From positions 1 to 23,318 of the IMG/VR virus record IMGVR_UViG_3300017726_000089: a DNA stretch of 23,318 nt. One strand, given 5' to 3'. Origin of the DNA: a virus. A program made the position numbers and the translations under genes. Below are positions 1-5,681 of this stretch, piece by piece. The notes under the pieces are model-generated. The model had not been told where the DNA came from, did not search any database, and was given only the letters and a program-made list of their open reading frames with translations. Numbering within the stretch: position 1 is the first letter of the stretch; every line of letters starts with the position of its first letter.

Positions 1-269
1 AAACCCATACGCCGCCAAATCTGGTCGTTGACCATGTCTTGGGTGTAAAGAACGTTAGAACCCGCGTCAGAAACGCCTCCACTACCCGTAGTTCTGTCAA
101 CAAAACCAGCGGTAAATTCGTAGCCACCGTCAGAGCGCTCACCTTTAACACCTGTTGAAATATCTAATTCTTCGTAGTTATCACCAATTTCAAAGGTAAA
201 GAACTTCTCTTGTTGTATATTATAAATAATGTCTCTATAACCAAGACCTCTCTTGACAGAATTAAGCAT
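1..269 (-). CDS. Partial phage protein of unknown function (runs off left end)
   Basis: An open frame starts with ATG at 269 and continues without a stop to base 1, giving about 89 residues beginning MLNSVKRGLGYRDIIYN. The visible part is mixed charged and glycine-rich, with a GSGGVSDAGS stretch and no obvious membrane segment or signal peptide. I do not recognise a family. It lies on the same strand as the virion genes and is the last gene of the left run. A perfect TATAAATA box sits at 289-296, about 20 bases before the start. The leader has no convincing ribosome binding site. Being open to the edge, it may be a much longer structural protein. Confidence 0.6.
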   Translation of the reverse strand, partial: MLNSVKRGLGYRDIIYNIQQEKFFTFEIGDNYEELDISTGVKGERSDGGYEFTAGFVDRTTGSGGVSDAGSNVLYTQDMVNDQIWRRMG

Positions 270-288
270 TTTTACAATTCTAAGACGT

Positions 289-296
289 TATTTATA
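289..296 (-). promoter_or_regulatory. TATAAATA box upstream of the partial left-end gene
   Basis: The minus strand reads TATAAATA, identical to the T4-type late promoter core, about 20 bases before the ATG at 269. The region is A/T-rich, so chance is possible. No -35 element is visible. It may instead be a variant of the TANAATARA box found in other gaps of this window. Confidence 0.3.
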
Positions 297-323
297 TTTT
301 AACTTACAATCTGTTTAACTCTT

Positions 324-737
324 TTAGCCCCTATTTCTTGCTGACTTGCCAGCAGCTTTTGCTTTAGAGGTATTAGGTGTCACTTTTTGTCCTGCCTTAG
401 ATGCTCTACGTTTCTTAGCGTCAGTGGCACTTTTTTCTTTAGCACTGAGTTTACCCCAAGCTTTTTTCGGTAGATATCGTTTAGTAGAACCATCAGACTG
501 CTTTGCTTTATCACCTGCACCGTCTTTGGTTTGCCACTTCTCTTTACCCCATTTTTTGAGCTTGTTGGTTTTAGCGCTAGGTTTTTTACCTTCGTATTTG
601 CCGCCGGCATCTTTGTAGTATTTGGTTGCAAGTTGCATAGCACGAGCACTGTGCTTGCCACCCATCTTCGCTTTAGCTTTTGCTTTAGCTGCAGACCAGG
701 CAGCAGGGTTTTTCTTTTTAGCAGTTCCGTCAGCCAT
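324..737 (-). CDS. Lys-rich basic protein, DUF5872-like
   Basis: This is a 137-residue, very basic protein. The N-terminal part (GGKHSARAMQLATKYYKDAG, then KKWGKEKW near residue 63) and the C-terminal part (RYLPKKAWGKLSAKEK, near residues 86-101) match my memory of the DUF5872 family found in marine phages and large algal viruses. The composition fits binding to DNA or to a polyanion, but no function is established and I give none. Its ATG overlaps the stop of the 24-codon gene before it (TAATG), so translation is probably coupled. There are no membrane segments or cysteines. Confidence 0.8.
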   Translation of the reverse strand: MADGTAKKKNPAAWSAAKAKAKAKMGGKHSARAMQLATKYYKDAGGKYEGKKPSAKTNKLKKWGKEKWQTKDGAGDKAKQSDGSTKRYLPKKAWGKLSAKEKSATDAKKRRASKAGQKVTPNTSKAKAAGKSARNRG

Positions 738-811
738 TACTTTTTACCTTTGCTATGTTTGCACCCGCAATTACCTTTAGGTTTAGCGGGTTTCTTAACT
801 GTTTTAGACAT
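737..811 (-). CDS. 24-residue basic micropeptide with CxCxH
   Basis: The frame starts at ATG 811 and stops at TAA 739-737. It encodes MSKTVKKPAKPKGNCGCKHS followed by KGKK. A Shine-Dalgarno-like AGGT lies seven bases before the ATG. The start overlaps the stop of the gene before it (GTATGTCTAA), and its stop overlaps the start of the next (TAATG). The CGCKH arrangement could bind a metal ion, which is inference only. At this length a chance frame cannot be excluded; the ribosome binding site and the two-sided stop-start overlap are the main support. Confidence 0.6.
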   Translation of the reverse strand: MSKTVKKPAKPKGNCGCKHSKGKK

Positions 812-947
812 ACTTTTGACCTAGTAGTTGTGGCCCATGACTCATTCCGCCATGAGGTTTTGCGGGGTAAGTCTCAGGTTTAGTTGCACAACCTTCACCT
901 GTATTGACCATTGGCTTAAGAGCCTGACCTGCCATACGCATCAGCAT
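804..947 (-). CDS. Small phage protein, about 47 residues, unknown
   Basis: The frame runs from ATG at 947, or more likely from the second ATG at 941 that follows GGAAA at proper spacing, to TAA at 806-804. The product starts MLMRMAGQALKPMVNTGEGC and ends GPQLLGQKYV, with one Cys and several Gly, Pro and His residues. It overlaps the stop of the 103-residue gene upstream and the start of the 24-residue gene downstream, so four genes from 1252 to 324 form a tightly coupled chain. I do not recognise a function. Confidence 0.6.
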   Translation of the reverse strand: MLMRMAGQALKPMVNTGEGCATKPETYPAKPHGGMSHGPQLLGQKYV

Positions 948-1252
948 TTCCAGCGCTTGCGTGCTGCCTTACCACGCTCACCATTCCAGCTAGCACTTCT
1001 TGCGCAAAATGCTTTCTTACGTGCACCGGCTTTAGTGCCAGGCTTACCGTTAGGTGCTGGCGCTTTTAAGTTACTACCAGTTTCACGATTGATTTTATCG
1101 CGCCCTTTTTGTGTTAATCCAGCACCTTGTTTTACAGAAAGTTTACCACCGTTTTTTACGGTCACGCCTTTCATTGCGCCTTTCTTCTTACTTTTGGCTG
1201 GAGCTTTTGCAGCAGGTTTAGCCTTAGGCTTTGCCGCAGGTTTAGCAGCCAT
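941..1252 (-). CDS. Basic protein, DUF6321-like
   Basis: This 103-residue protein has an Ala/Lys/Pro-rich N-terminal third (repeated AAKPKAK-type units, residues 1-25). A conserved-looking C-terminal part reads GLTQKGRDKINRETGSNLKA (from about residue 45), then KKAFCARSASW and finally ARKRWKC. This C-terminal pattern (LTxKGRxKxNRxTGSNLKxP, FCARM/S, RRWxC) matches, from memory, a family annotated as DUF6321 in phages and algal viruses. The role is unknown; the N-terminal tail looks like a flexible polycation that could bind DNA. A TACAATAA box lies at 1276-1283, 31 bases before the ATG. Confidence 0.75.
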   Translation of the reverse strand: MAAKPAAKPKAKPAAKAPAKSKKKGAMKGVTVKNGGKLSVKQGAGLTQKGRDKINRETGSNLKAPAPNGKPGTKAGARKKAFCARSASWNGERGKAARKRWKC

Positions 1253-1275
1253 AGCAATATTTATGAACTCTATAT

Positions 1276-1283
1276 TTATTGTA
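1276..1283 (-). promoter_or_regulatory. TACAATAA box before the 103-residue basic protein
   Basis: The minus strand reads TACAATAA 31 bases before the ATG at 1252. It is one of a set of TANAATARA sites in minus-strand gaps of this window. It overlaps the stop codon of the 42-residue gene. No -35 element is evident. Confidence 0.4.
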
Positions 1284-1404
1284 ATGGATCTGGTTTTCCT
1301 TCTGATATTACAACTGCACGCTTATAAAAGTAACAGTCAGTCTTGTTAGCTTTTTCTAAAGCTTCTTTAACCTTCTTCCAGTTTTCTTTTTCTTGATTAT
1401 TCAT
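1276..1404 (-). CDS. Small phage protein, 42 residues, unknown
   Basis: The frame starts at ATG 1404 and stops at TAA 1278-1276. The product begins MNNQEKENWKKVKEALEKAN, continues KTDCYFYKRAVVISEGKPDP and ends LQ. The first half looks like an amphipathic helix and the second like a short beta segment. The gene starts four bases after the stop of the 91-residue gene upstream, so it is probably co-translated with it. I do not recognise it. Its regular amino-acid composition and position are the only support. Confidence 0.55.
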   Translation of the reverse strand: MNNQEKENWKKVKEALEKANKTDCYFYKRAVVISEGKPDPLQ

Positions 1405-1408
1405 AAGA

Positions 1409-1684
1409 TTACTTAGTTTCATTTTCAATTAGAAATGCCATTTCGCTATGCATTTGGTCACTTAGTGCACATACTTGTGCACAAGCACCCATGATTAAGC
1501 CGCGTTGGTTTGGACTGAGGGGAGCAGTTTCGGCATCTTCAGATAGAACATTACCGATGTCTCCTAATGCCATAATAATTGCCGGCAGTCCCCATTTTTC
1601 TACTAAGTTATGAAGCACAGACAGAAGTGGATTCTCTCCACTCTCTACTTCTTTCCAAAATTCAGTGCGTTCTTCAATCGTCAT
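1409..1684 (-). CDS. Helical protein, 91 residues, unknown
   Basis: This 91-residue acidic protein starts MTIEERTEFWKEVESGENPL and looks mostly helical, with an Ala/Ile/Leu-rich stretch (WGLPAIIMALGDIGNVL, about residues 31-47) that could be a buried helix rather than a membrane span. A clear Shine-Dalgarno AAAGGA stands before the ATG, and a TACAATAG box lies at 1703-1710, 26 bases upstream of it. It is divergent from the lysis gene that starts at 1743. No family is recognised. Confidence 0.65.
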   Translation of the reverse strand: MTIEERTEFWKEVESGENPLLSVLHNLVEKWGLPAIIMALGDIGNVLSEDAETAPLSPNQRGLIMGACAQVCALSDQMHSEMAFLIENETK

Positions 1685-1702
1685 TAGTATTGTCCTTTAA
1701 TA

Positions 1703-1710
1703 CTATTGTA
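1703..1710 (-). promoter_or_regulatory. TACAATAG box upstream of the 91-residue gene
   Basis: The minus strand reads TACAATAG, ending 18 bases before the ATG at 1684, inside the 58-base divergent gap. The same octamer occurs in three other gaps (5624-5631, 14350-14357, 16223-16230), each upstream of a minus-strand start. It looks like a -10 element without a consensus -35. Confidence 0.5.
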
Positions 1711-1742
1711 AGCGTTAGAATCACATCAGTTGATTATATAAA

Positions 1743-2453
1743 ATGTCCAAGCTATCCTTTAATGACTTTGAAAATTTTTTCAAGTATTATAAGTCTGAGT
1801 CACAGCAACAGGCTGGCGTCCGTATTCTTTACGAGCAGATGCGGGATGTATTAAAGGATGACGAGCACGATTGGATTAAAACTTACCGTAACAAGCCTAA
1901 GCTTACAATCAGCAACCCCCTTGCAGTGCCGTATCAAAGCCAGAATGATAACGCTAGCGGTACCGGATACCGTGAATGTTTCTCAAGTAGCTGTGCAATG
2001 GTCGCAATGTATTACGGTAAGATTGAGAATGACGATGCTTATAACGTAGTTAGGCAGAAGTATGGCGATAGTACCGATGCACAAGCACAAGTGAGAGCAT
2101 TGCGGTCACTTGGCCTTGAGGCTAATTTTATTAGCAACGGTTCAACAGCTGATTTAAAAGCAGCAATTGATGCGGGGCGTCCTGTGCCTGTCGGTTGGTT
2201 GCACCACGGATCTGCTTCTGCTCCTAGTGGAGGCGGACATTACTCTGTCGTGATTGGTTATACCGATAAAGCGTGGGTAGTGAATGACCCTAATGGGGAA
2301 GCTTTGTTGAGCAGCGGTGGTTATACCGATAATCTCGATGGTTCTAACCAGATCTACAGCTTTAAAAATTTCAATCCACGTTGGGTTGTCGAAGGTCCAA
2401 ATTCAGGATGGTATATGGATATTAGATTAGAGACGTTGACGCAAAAAAAGTAG
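1743..2453 (+). CDS. C39-like cysteine peptidase, N-terminal part of a putative two-domain endolysin
   Basis: This 236-residue frame has a helical N-terminal region (1-55) and a papain-like/C39_2 fold signature. VPYQSQ occurs at 62-67, RECFSSSCAMVAMYYG at 77-92 with the probable catalytic Cys79 in the CxxxSxAM pattern, GGGHYSVVIGY at 163-173 with His166, and VVNDPNG at 179-185 supplying the Asn/Asp. Such domains cleave peptides; beside a lysozyme, the likely substrate is the peptide part of peptidoglycan, which is inference. The frame ends at UAG immediately after A AAA AAG, and the -1 frame opens straight into a GH24 lysozyme. So it probably yields both this short form and a fusion of about 386 residues. 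No strong ribosome binding site precedes the ATG. It is inverted relative to the virion genes. Confidence 0.8.
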   Translation: MSKLSFNDFENFFKYYKSESQQQAGVRILYEQMRDVLKDDEHDWIKTYRNKPKLTISNPLAVPYQSQNDNASGTGYRECFSSSCAMVAMYYGKIENDDAYNVVRQKYGDSTDAQAQVRALRSLGLEANFISNGSTADLKAAIDAGRPVPVGWLHHGSASAPSGGGHYSVVIGYTDKAWVVNDPNGEALLSSGGYTDNLDGSNQIYSFKNFNPRWVVEGPNSGWYMDIRLETLTQKK

Positions 2454-2485
2454 ACGCGGGAGTTCAGACTACTGAGCCTACCCGC
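2444..2485 (+). promoter_or_regulatory. Putative programmed -1 frameshift signal (A AAA AAG plus hairpin)
   Basis: In the peptidase frame, the heptamer A AAA AAG (2444-2450) is followed directly by the UAG stop (2451-2453). After a five-base spacer comes a stem-loop at 2456-2485: outer stem GCGGG (2456-2460) with CCCGC (2481-2485), inner stem TTCAG (2463-2467) with CTGAG (2472-2476), and loop ACTA. This matches the known dnaX-type -1 frameshift layout of a slippery heptamer, a short spacer and a hairpin. Slippage by one base joins the peptidase to the lysozyme frame. Confidence 0.7.
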
Positions 2486-2902
2486 ACTTCACAAGATGGC
2501 ATTAACCTCATTAAGGAATTTGAGGGCTTGCGTTTAGAAAGCTACTATTGTGCAGCAAATGTGCTCACGATTGGCTATGGCCACACGAGTGGTGTCTATG
2601 AAGGTCAAACGATTACCGAGCATGATGCTGAAGAGCTATTGCGTAAAGACCTAATGTGGTTTGAGCAAGAGGTTAGTCGTTTGATTAGTGTGCCTTTAAC
2701 ACAGCACGAGTTTGATGCGATTGTCAGTTTCACATTTAATGTAGGCAGCGGTGCATTATCAGATAGCACCTTCCGTCGCCGAATTAATGCTGGCGAAGAT
2801 AAGGCTACGTGTTTTCGTGAAGAATTTGTACGCTGGATTTCAGGTGGAATACCAGGGTTAATCCGCAGGCGAGATGCTGAAGTAGAACTTGCTACTAACT
2901 AA
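2450..2902 (+). CDS. GH24 (T4-type) lysozyme domain, probably translated by -1 frameshift from the peptidase gene
   Basis: The frame is open from the UAG at 2423 to the TAA at 2902. After the slippery site it reads VDAGVQTTEPTRTSQDGINL, then IKEFEGLRLESYYCAANVLT and IGYGHTSGVYEG. The GH24 catalytic pattern E-x8-C-x5-T is intact: Glu in FEG, Cys in YYCAA, Thr in LTIGYGHT. Later helices include FDAIVSFTFNVGSGAL and FVRWISGGIPGLIRRRDAEVEL, typical of these endolysins, which cleave the MurNAc-GlcNAc bond. The only near-cognate start inside (TTG at 2528) lies after the catalytic Glu and would give a dead enzyme. No ATG or GTG exists upstream in this frame, so fusion by frameshift is the best explanation. 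A 5-bp duplication (ATTAGATTAG at 2421-2430) that shifted the frame is the alternative. Confidence 0.8.
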   Translation, partial: VDAGVQTTEPTRTSQDGINLIKEFEGLRLESYYCAANVLTIGYGHTSGVYEGQTITEHDAEELLRKDLMWFEQEVSRLISVPLTQHEFDAIVSFTFNVGSGALSDSTFRRRINAGEDKATCFREEFVRWISGGIPGLIRRRDAEVELATN

Positions 2903-2945
2903 CTTCTAATCTATTTCTAATTAGAAGCAGCGAGGCTGAAGTAAG

Positions 2946-2972
2946 GCTAGCTCTTAACTAGCTATCTTTTTT
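2946..2972 (+). terminator. Rho-independent terminator after the lysis module
   Basis: The plus strand has GCTAG (2946-2950), a seven-base loop and CTAGC (2958-2962), followed by TATC and six T residues. It lies 44 bases after the lysozyme stop and overlaps the end of the convergent 62-residue gene. A second inverted repeat, CTTCTAAT with ATTAGAAG (2903-2927), lies immediately after the lysozyme stop but has no T run. Confidence 0.6.
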
Positions 2973-3142
2973 ACTACCTCAGTTTCACTGACTGGGGTTT
3001 CTTCTTCTGGTGAAAACTCAAGAGTTTCTACTAGGTCTTCAAGTGCTCTTGCTGACATACTGATAAGGTTAGCATTATTAGTTGTTCCAGCTGCAGCGAA
3101 ACTATTGATTGCGTTTACAAGTTCTGATTTTTTACAAGACAT
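2954..3142 (-). CDS. Small phage protein, 62 residues, unknown
   Basis: I chose ATG at 3142 (MSCKKSELVNAINSFAAAGT) over an upstream TTG at 3160, whose only purine-rich stretch touches the start codon. The product is a small acidic helical protein: a helix at 4-17, a second at about 24-42 (NLISMSARALEDLVETLEF), then an acidic Glu/Pro-rich tail. I have an impression of similar small proteins in other cyanophages but cannot name a family. It converges on the lysozyme gene, and its 3' end overlaps the plus-strand terminator. Confidence 0.6.
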   Translation of the reverse strand: MSCKKSELVNAINSFAAAGTTNNANLISMSARALEDLVETLEFSPEEETPVSETEVVKKIAS

Positions 3143-3173
3143 ATTAAAGGTTTCGTTCAATCTCTAATCTAGC

Positions 3174-3199
3174 AAAAAAAGCCCCTGTAATAGAGGCTT
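3174..3199 (-). terminator. Rho-independent terminator after the tail fibre gene
   Basis: Read on the minus strand, AAGCCTC, a seven-base loop and GGGGCTT form a seven-pair stem (3179-3199) followed by a run of T residues (3174-3180). It lies about 60 bases after the tail fibre stop at 3262 and just before the next minus gene. Confidence 0.8.
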
Positions 3200-3261
3200 G
3201 TGCCCGACTAACTTTTATTGATGTCCGTCAACCCAAGGTTTATCGGGGTATTGAAAAGACA

Positions 3262-4974
3262 TTAGTTGCTACCTACTTCGAGTGATGTGACTTTTGCTTC
3301 AAGTGCTTCAATGCGCGATACTGCTTCTTGTAAGGCGGCTGTGAGGGTTGCTACTACGTGGGAAGCATCAACACCCTGTAAAACTGGTTCACCATCTGCA
3401 TCTACTTCGTCTTTCACACCAGATACTGCTGCAGGAATAACCTCTTGCAGTTCGTGGGCAATGAATCCGACTTGTGTAGAGTTAGCATTGCCGATGAAGT
3501 TGTAGCTAACAGGCTTCAATTGCTTAAGAGCTTGAATGCCTCCTGTATAATCAACGATGTTCTCCTTAGTTCTGTAATCAGATGTGTTCTGATAGAGGAT
3601 AGAACCAGTACTAGCTTGCCAGAAGATAGCACCACGAGTAGATGATGCACTACCAACACGAATTGACATGATGTATTGACTGGCAGGGGAGCTAGTACTC
3701 TTGTTGCCATTTATTGAAATAACATCGGAAGTACTCCTGGTTTCCAAGCGGCAGGCAACCTGTTGACTGGAAGTCGCAAAGACGTCTAACTGGGCTCTTT
3801 CTGTATAGCTTTGACCAGAATTATTGGCAGTAGTTTTACCAACGTAGAGGACATTCTCGGAACCCGAGACAGAGATTACAGGAGTGGAGGAAGCAGCAAA
3901 GATATTTGTAGTTACCGTTGCGTGGTCAGGGTTTACTTCAACTTCGGATGGACTAATCTTAAACCGGTTATTACCATTAGACACGAAAGCCAGCGTTCCA
4001 GCGTTGTTATTATATCCCAAAATTCCAGTATTGCCATCGCCTTGAATACCGATAGATGGAGATGTGTGGGTGCCAACCTTCATCAAGATCTGGCCACTCA
4101 TTGCAATAGTTTGGGCATTTAGGGTTCCCGTTATAGTGTCGCCACTTTTTTTGACGTATCGCCCGTCAGTGTATGTGGTATTTAAGGATAAAGTTCTAGT
4201 TGTAGTTGCACTTTGGTTAGCTCTAGCATTATTGCCACTTGCTGTAATACCTGTTCCGCCATTGATCTGAATTGCTCCGTTACCAGGAGTGACTTGTGTA
4301 TTATCATTCTTTAAAGTAATGGTGGTATCACCTGATTGGTTAACCGTGAAGGTTTGATTGGTCGTACCAGGTTGAACGATTGTGATTTTACCATTATTAG
4401 CAGCTGCTGGAATAGTTGGTTTATTACTTAAGTCCGTGTAACGAATAACAGGGAGAGTTAAAGTGGATGATGAAATCTGATTGGCTGTAAATGATCCTAT
4501 TGCCAATGCTCCTTCTCCCGCAGTTTGAATCGTTAGTGCTCCGTTACCAGGAGTGACTTGTGTATTATCATTCTTTAAAGTAATAGTGGTATTACCTGAT
4601 TGGTTAACCGTGAAGGTTTGATTGGTCGTACCAGGTTGAACGATTGTGATTTTACCATTATTTGCTGCAGCTGGAATACTAGGCGTTCCGCTTAAGTCTC
4701 CATATCGAATAGTAGGAAGAGTTAAGGTAGATGCTTGACTCTGATTGGCTGTAAATGATCCTGTTGCCGATGCTCCTTCTCCCGCAGTTTGAATCGTTAG
4801 TGCTCCATTAGCACCAGCGATACGTATAATATTATTGTCACTAGCTTTTAAGAATACAGCAGGATCGTTTACGTTGTAGTTAACGGCTAATTCACCATAC
4901 TCCATCTGTTCGGCAGAAGGTTCTTTTGCTGCGATATTAACTAATGCGATACTCTTCTTTAATTGAATTTTCAT
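3262..4974 (-). CDS. Tail fibre / host-recognition protein with C-terminal S74 intramolecular chaperone
   Basis: This 570-residue protein is modular. Residues 1-55 (KKSIALVNIAAKEPSAEQ, EYGELAVNYN, FLKASDNNIIRI) form the N-terminal attachment motif I associate with cyanophage fibres. Residues about 57-232 are two near-identical 88-residue beta-rich repeats. DGRYVKKSGDTITGTL (about 270-285) is a common fibre motif. The C-terminus is a peptidase_S74 chaperone: SDYRTKENI starts at Ser465 with Lys470, the known self-cleavage Ser/Lys pair, followed by VGFIAHELQEVIP and a final coiled coil (SRIEALEAKVTSLE). In this family the chaperone drives trimerisation and is cleaved off. A strong ribosome binding site (GAGGCGGAA) precedes the ATG, and a terminator follows the gene. 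It probably binds the host surface; the receptor is unknown. Confidence 0.85.
   Translation of the reverse strand: MKIQLKKSIALVNIAAKEPSAEQMEYGELAVNYNVNDPAVFLKASDNNIIRIAGANGALTIQTAGEGASATGSFTANQSQASTLTLPTIRYGDLSGTPSIPAAANNGKITIVQPGTTNQTFTVNQSGNTTITLKNDNTQVTPGNGALTIQTAGEGALAIGSFTANQISSSTLTLPVIRYTDLSNKPTIPAAANNGKITIVQPGTTNQTFTVNQSGDTTITLKNDNTQVTPGNGAIQINGGTGITASGNNARANQSATTTRTLSLNTTYTDGRYVKKSGDTITGTLNAQTIAMSGQILMKVGTHTSPSIGIQGDGNTGILGYNNNAGTLAFVSNGNNRFKISPSEVEVNPDHATVTTNIFAASSTPVISVSGSENVLYVGKTTANNSGQSYTERAQLDVFATSSQQVACRLETRSTSDVISINGNKSTSSPASQYIMSIRVGSASSTRGAIFWQASTGSILYQNTSDYRTKENIVDYTGGIQALKQLKPVSYNFIGNANSTQVGFIAHELQEVIPAAVSGVKDEVDADGEPVLQGVDASHVVATLTAALQEAVSRIEALEAKVTSLEVGSN
4277..4804 (-). 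repeat. Two tandem 264-bp repeats in the tail fibre gene
   Basis: The copies are at 4277-4540 and 4541-4804, exactly 264 bases (88 codons) apart. Landmarks such as CCGTTACCAG recur at 4277 and 4541, and CAGTTTGAAT at 4521 and 4785. The two halves are nearly identical at the downstream ends and more diverged around the LPxIRYxDLS segment. The copy number could change by unequal recombination without breaking the frame. Confidence 0.85.
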
Positions 4975-5019
4975 TTCCGCCTCGCTAATAAGCTATACCA
5001 CAAATAATAATTTGCTGTA

Positions 5020-5028
5020 TTTATTCTA
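5020..5028 (-). promoter_or_regulatory. TAGAATAAA box upstream of the tail fibre
   Basis: The minus strand reads TAGAATAAA, 54 bases before the fibre ATG, in the 117-base gap 4975-5091. It belongs to the recurrent TANAATARA set. The rest of that gap holds a short dyad (CAAAT-TATT-ATTTG near 5001-5014) and the ribosome binding site; nothing else is seen there. Confidence 0.4.
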
Positions 5029-5091
5029 ACGACTACTAATATCAGCAAAAAATCACGCCGCTATCAATATCATTTAAGATTAATGTCACAT

Positions 5092-5337
5092 TCAGTTGGC
5101 GTCATCTTTGCTCTTATCTGTCACATCTATACTGCCAAGTAATACATTTAACTTACCTTTTATTTGACGTTCTGTCACTTTTGCAAGTATGTTTTGACAC
5201 GAAAGAAGTGCCTCAGTGGTCTTCTTTAGACTTTCTTGTAGGACATCAACATTTGTGCAGTGATCGATTTCATCTAATCTGACACGCAGTATTAATTGTT
5301 TTTCTAGTGAAACTTCAAAGTCTTCAGGCTCAAACAC
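5092..5337 (-). CDS. Small helical protein, 81 residues, unknown
   Basis: The protein starts MFEPEDFEVSLEKQLILRVR and is predicted by eye to be a long helical hairpin (about residues 8-24 and 30-64) with Cys at 27 and 47 and an acidic Asp/Lys tail. I recall similar proteins with a VLQExLKxTTE pattern in cyanophages, but the function is not known to me. It lies between the tail fibre and the two-helix membrane protein in the same direction. A GGAGAA ribosome binding site stands before the start codon. Confidence 0.7.
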   Translation of the reverse strand: MFEPEDFEVSLEKQLILRVRLDEIDHCTNVDVLQESLKKTTEALLSCQNILAKVTERQIKGKLNVLLGSIDVTDKSKDDAN

Positions 5338-5385
5338 TTTTATTCTCCATTATTTATCAAAAGTCTAACAAGCACAGAACCCTGT

Positions 5386-5592
5386 TTATTTTTCTTTTAA
5401 AGTAGAACCCGTAAGTAAGGCTAATGTTGTAGCCACCATCACGTTGAATGTTTGTTGGTATCTTTCACCAATTTCTGGACAACTTTCTAATCCTTTATTT
5501 CGTGAGCAATAATAAAGGCTAGCACCAAAAATGCAGGCTTGAAATGTAAAAACGCCTGTGAGTAACCAAAGTAAGAAACGTCTTTCAGGCAT
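5386..5592 (-). CDS. Small two-helix membrane protein, holin candidate
   Basis: This 68-residue protein has a charged N-terminus (MPERR), a hydrophobic segment at about 6-28 (FLLWLLTGVFTFQACIFGAS), a polar loop with two Cys residues, a second hydrophobic segment at about 48-63 (VMVATTLALLTGSTL) and a Lys/Glu tail. Size and topology fit a class II holin, which would open the inner membrane for the endolysin encoded 3 kb away. That role is inferred only from topology and the presence of a lysis module. It could equally be another small phage membrane protein. A TACAATAG box lies 39 bases before the start. Confidence 0.65.
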   Translation of the reverse strand: MPERRFLLWLLTGVFTFQACIFGASLYYCSRNKGLESCPEIGERYQQTFNVMVATTLALLTGSTLKEK

Positions 5593-5623
5593 TAATTATT
5601 CACCTTCAGCTTTAGTTATTTAC

Positions 5624-5631
5624 CTATTGTA
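5624..5631 (-). promoter_or_regulatory. TACAATAG box upstream of the two-helix membrane protein
   Basis: An exact TACAATAG on the minus strand, 39 bases before the ATG at 5592. Just upstream (5638-5662) is an inverted repeat in which CAGCAC pairs with GTGCTG, without a T run. Confidence 0.45.
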
Positions 5632-5681
5632 GAATCAGCACGCCACATTCTAATGTGCTGGCTGACTTATACTACTATCTA

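Noticed and set aside
828-1349. Plus-strand 173-codon frame opposite the small basic genes
   Set aside because: Hydrophobic sequence is the expected antisense of Lys/Ala-rich codons, and the minus strand has the recognisable families.
2528-2902. Lysozyme as an independent gene starting at the TTG at 2528
   Set aside because: That start lies after the catalytic Glu and the DGINLIKEFEG part that every GH24 enzyme needs, and no ribosome binding site precedes it.
5638-5662. Inverted repeat CAGCAC/GTGCTG as a terminator
   Set aside because: No T run follows on either strand and alternative pairings compete; it is mentioned only with the neighbouring box.
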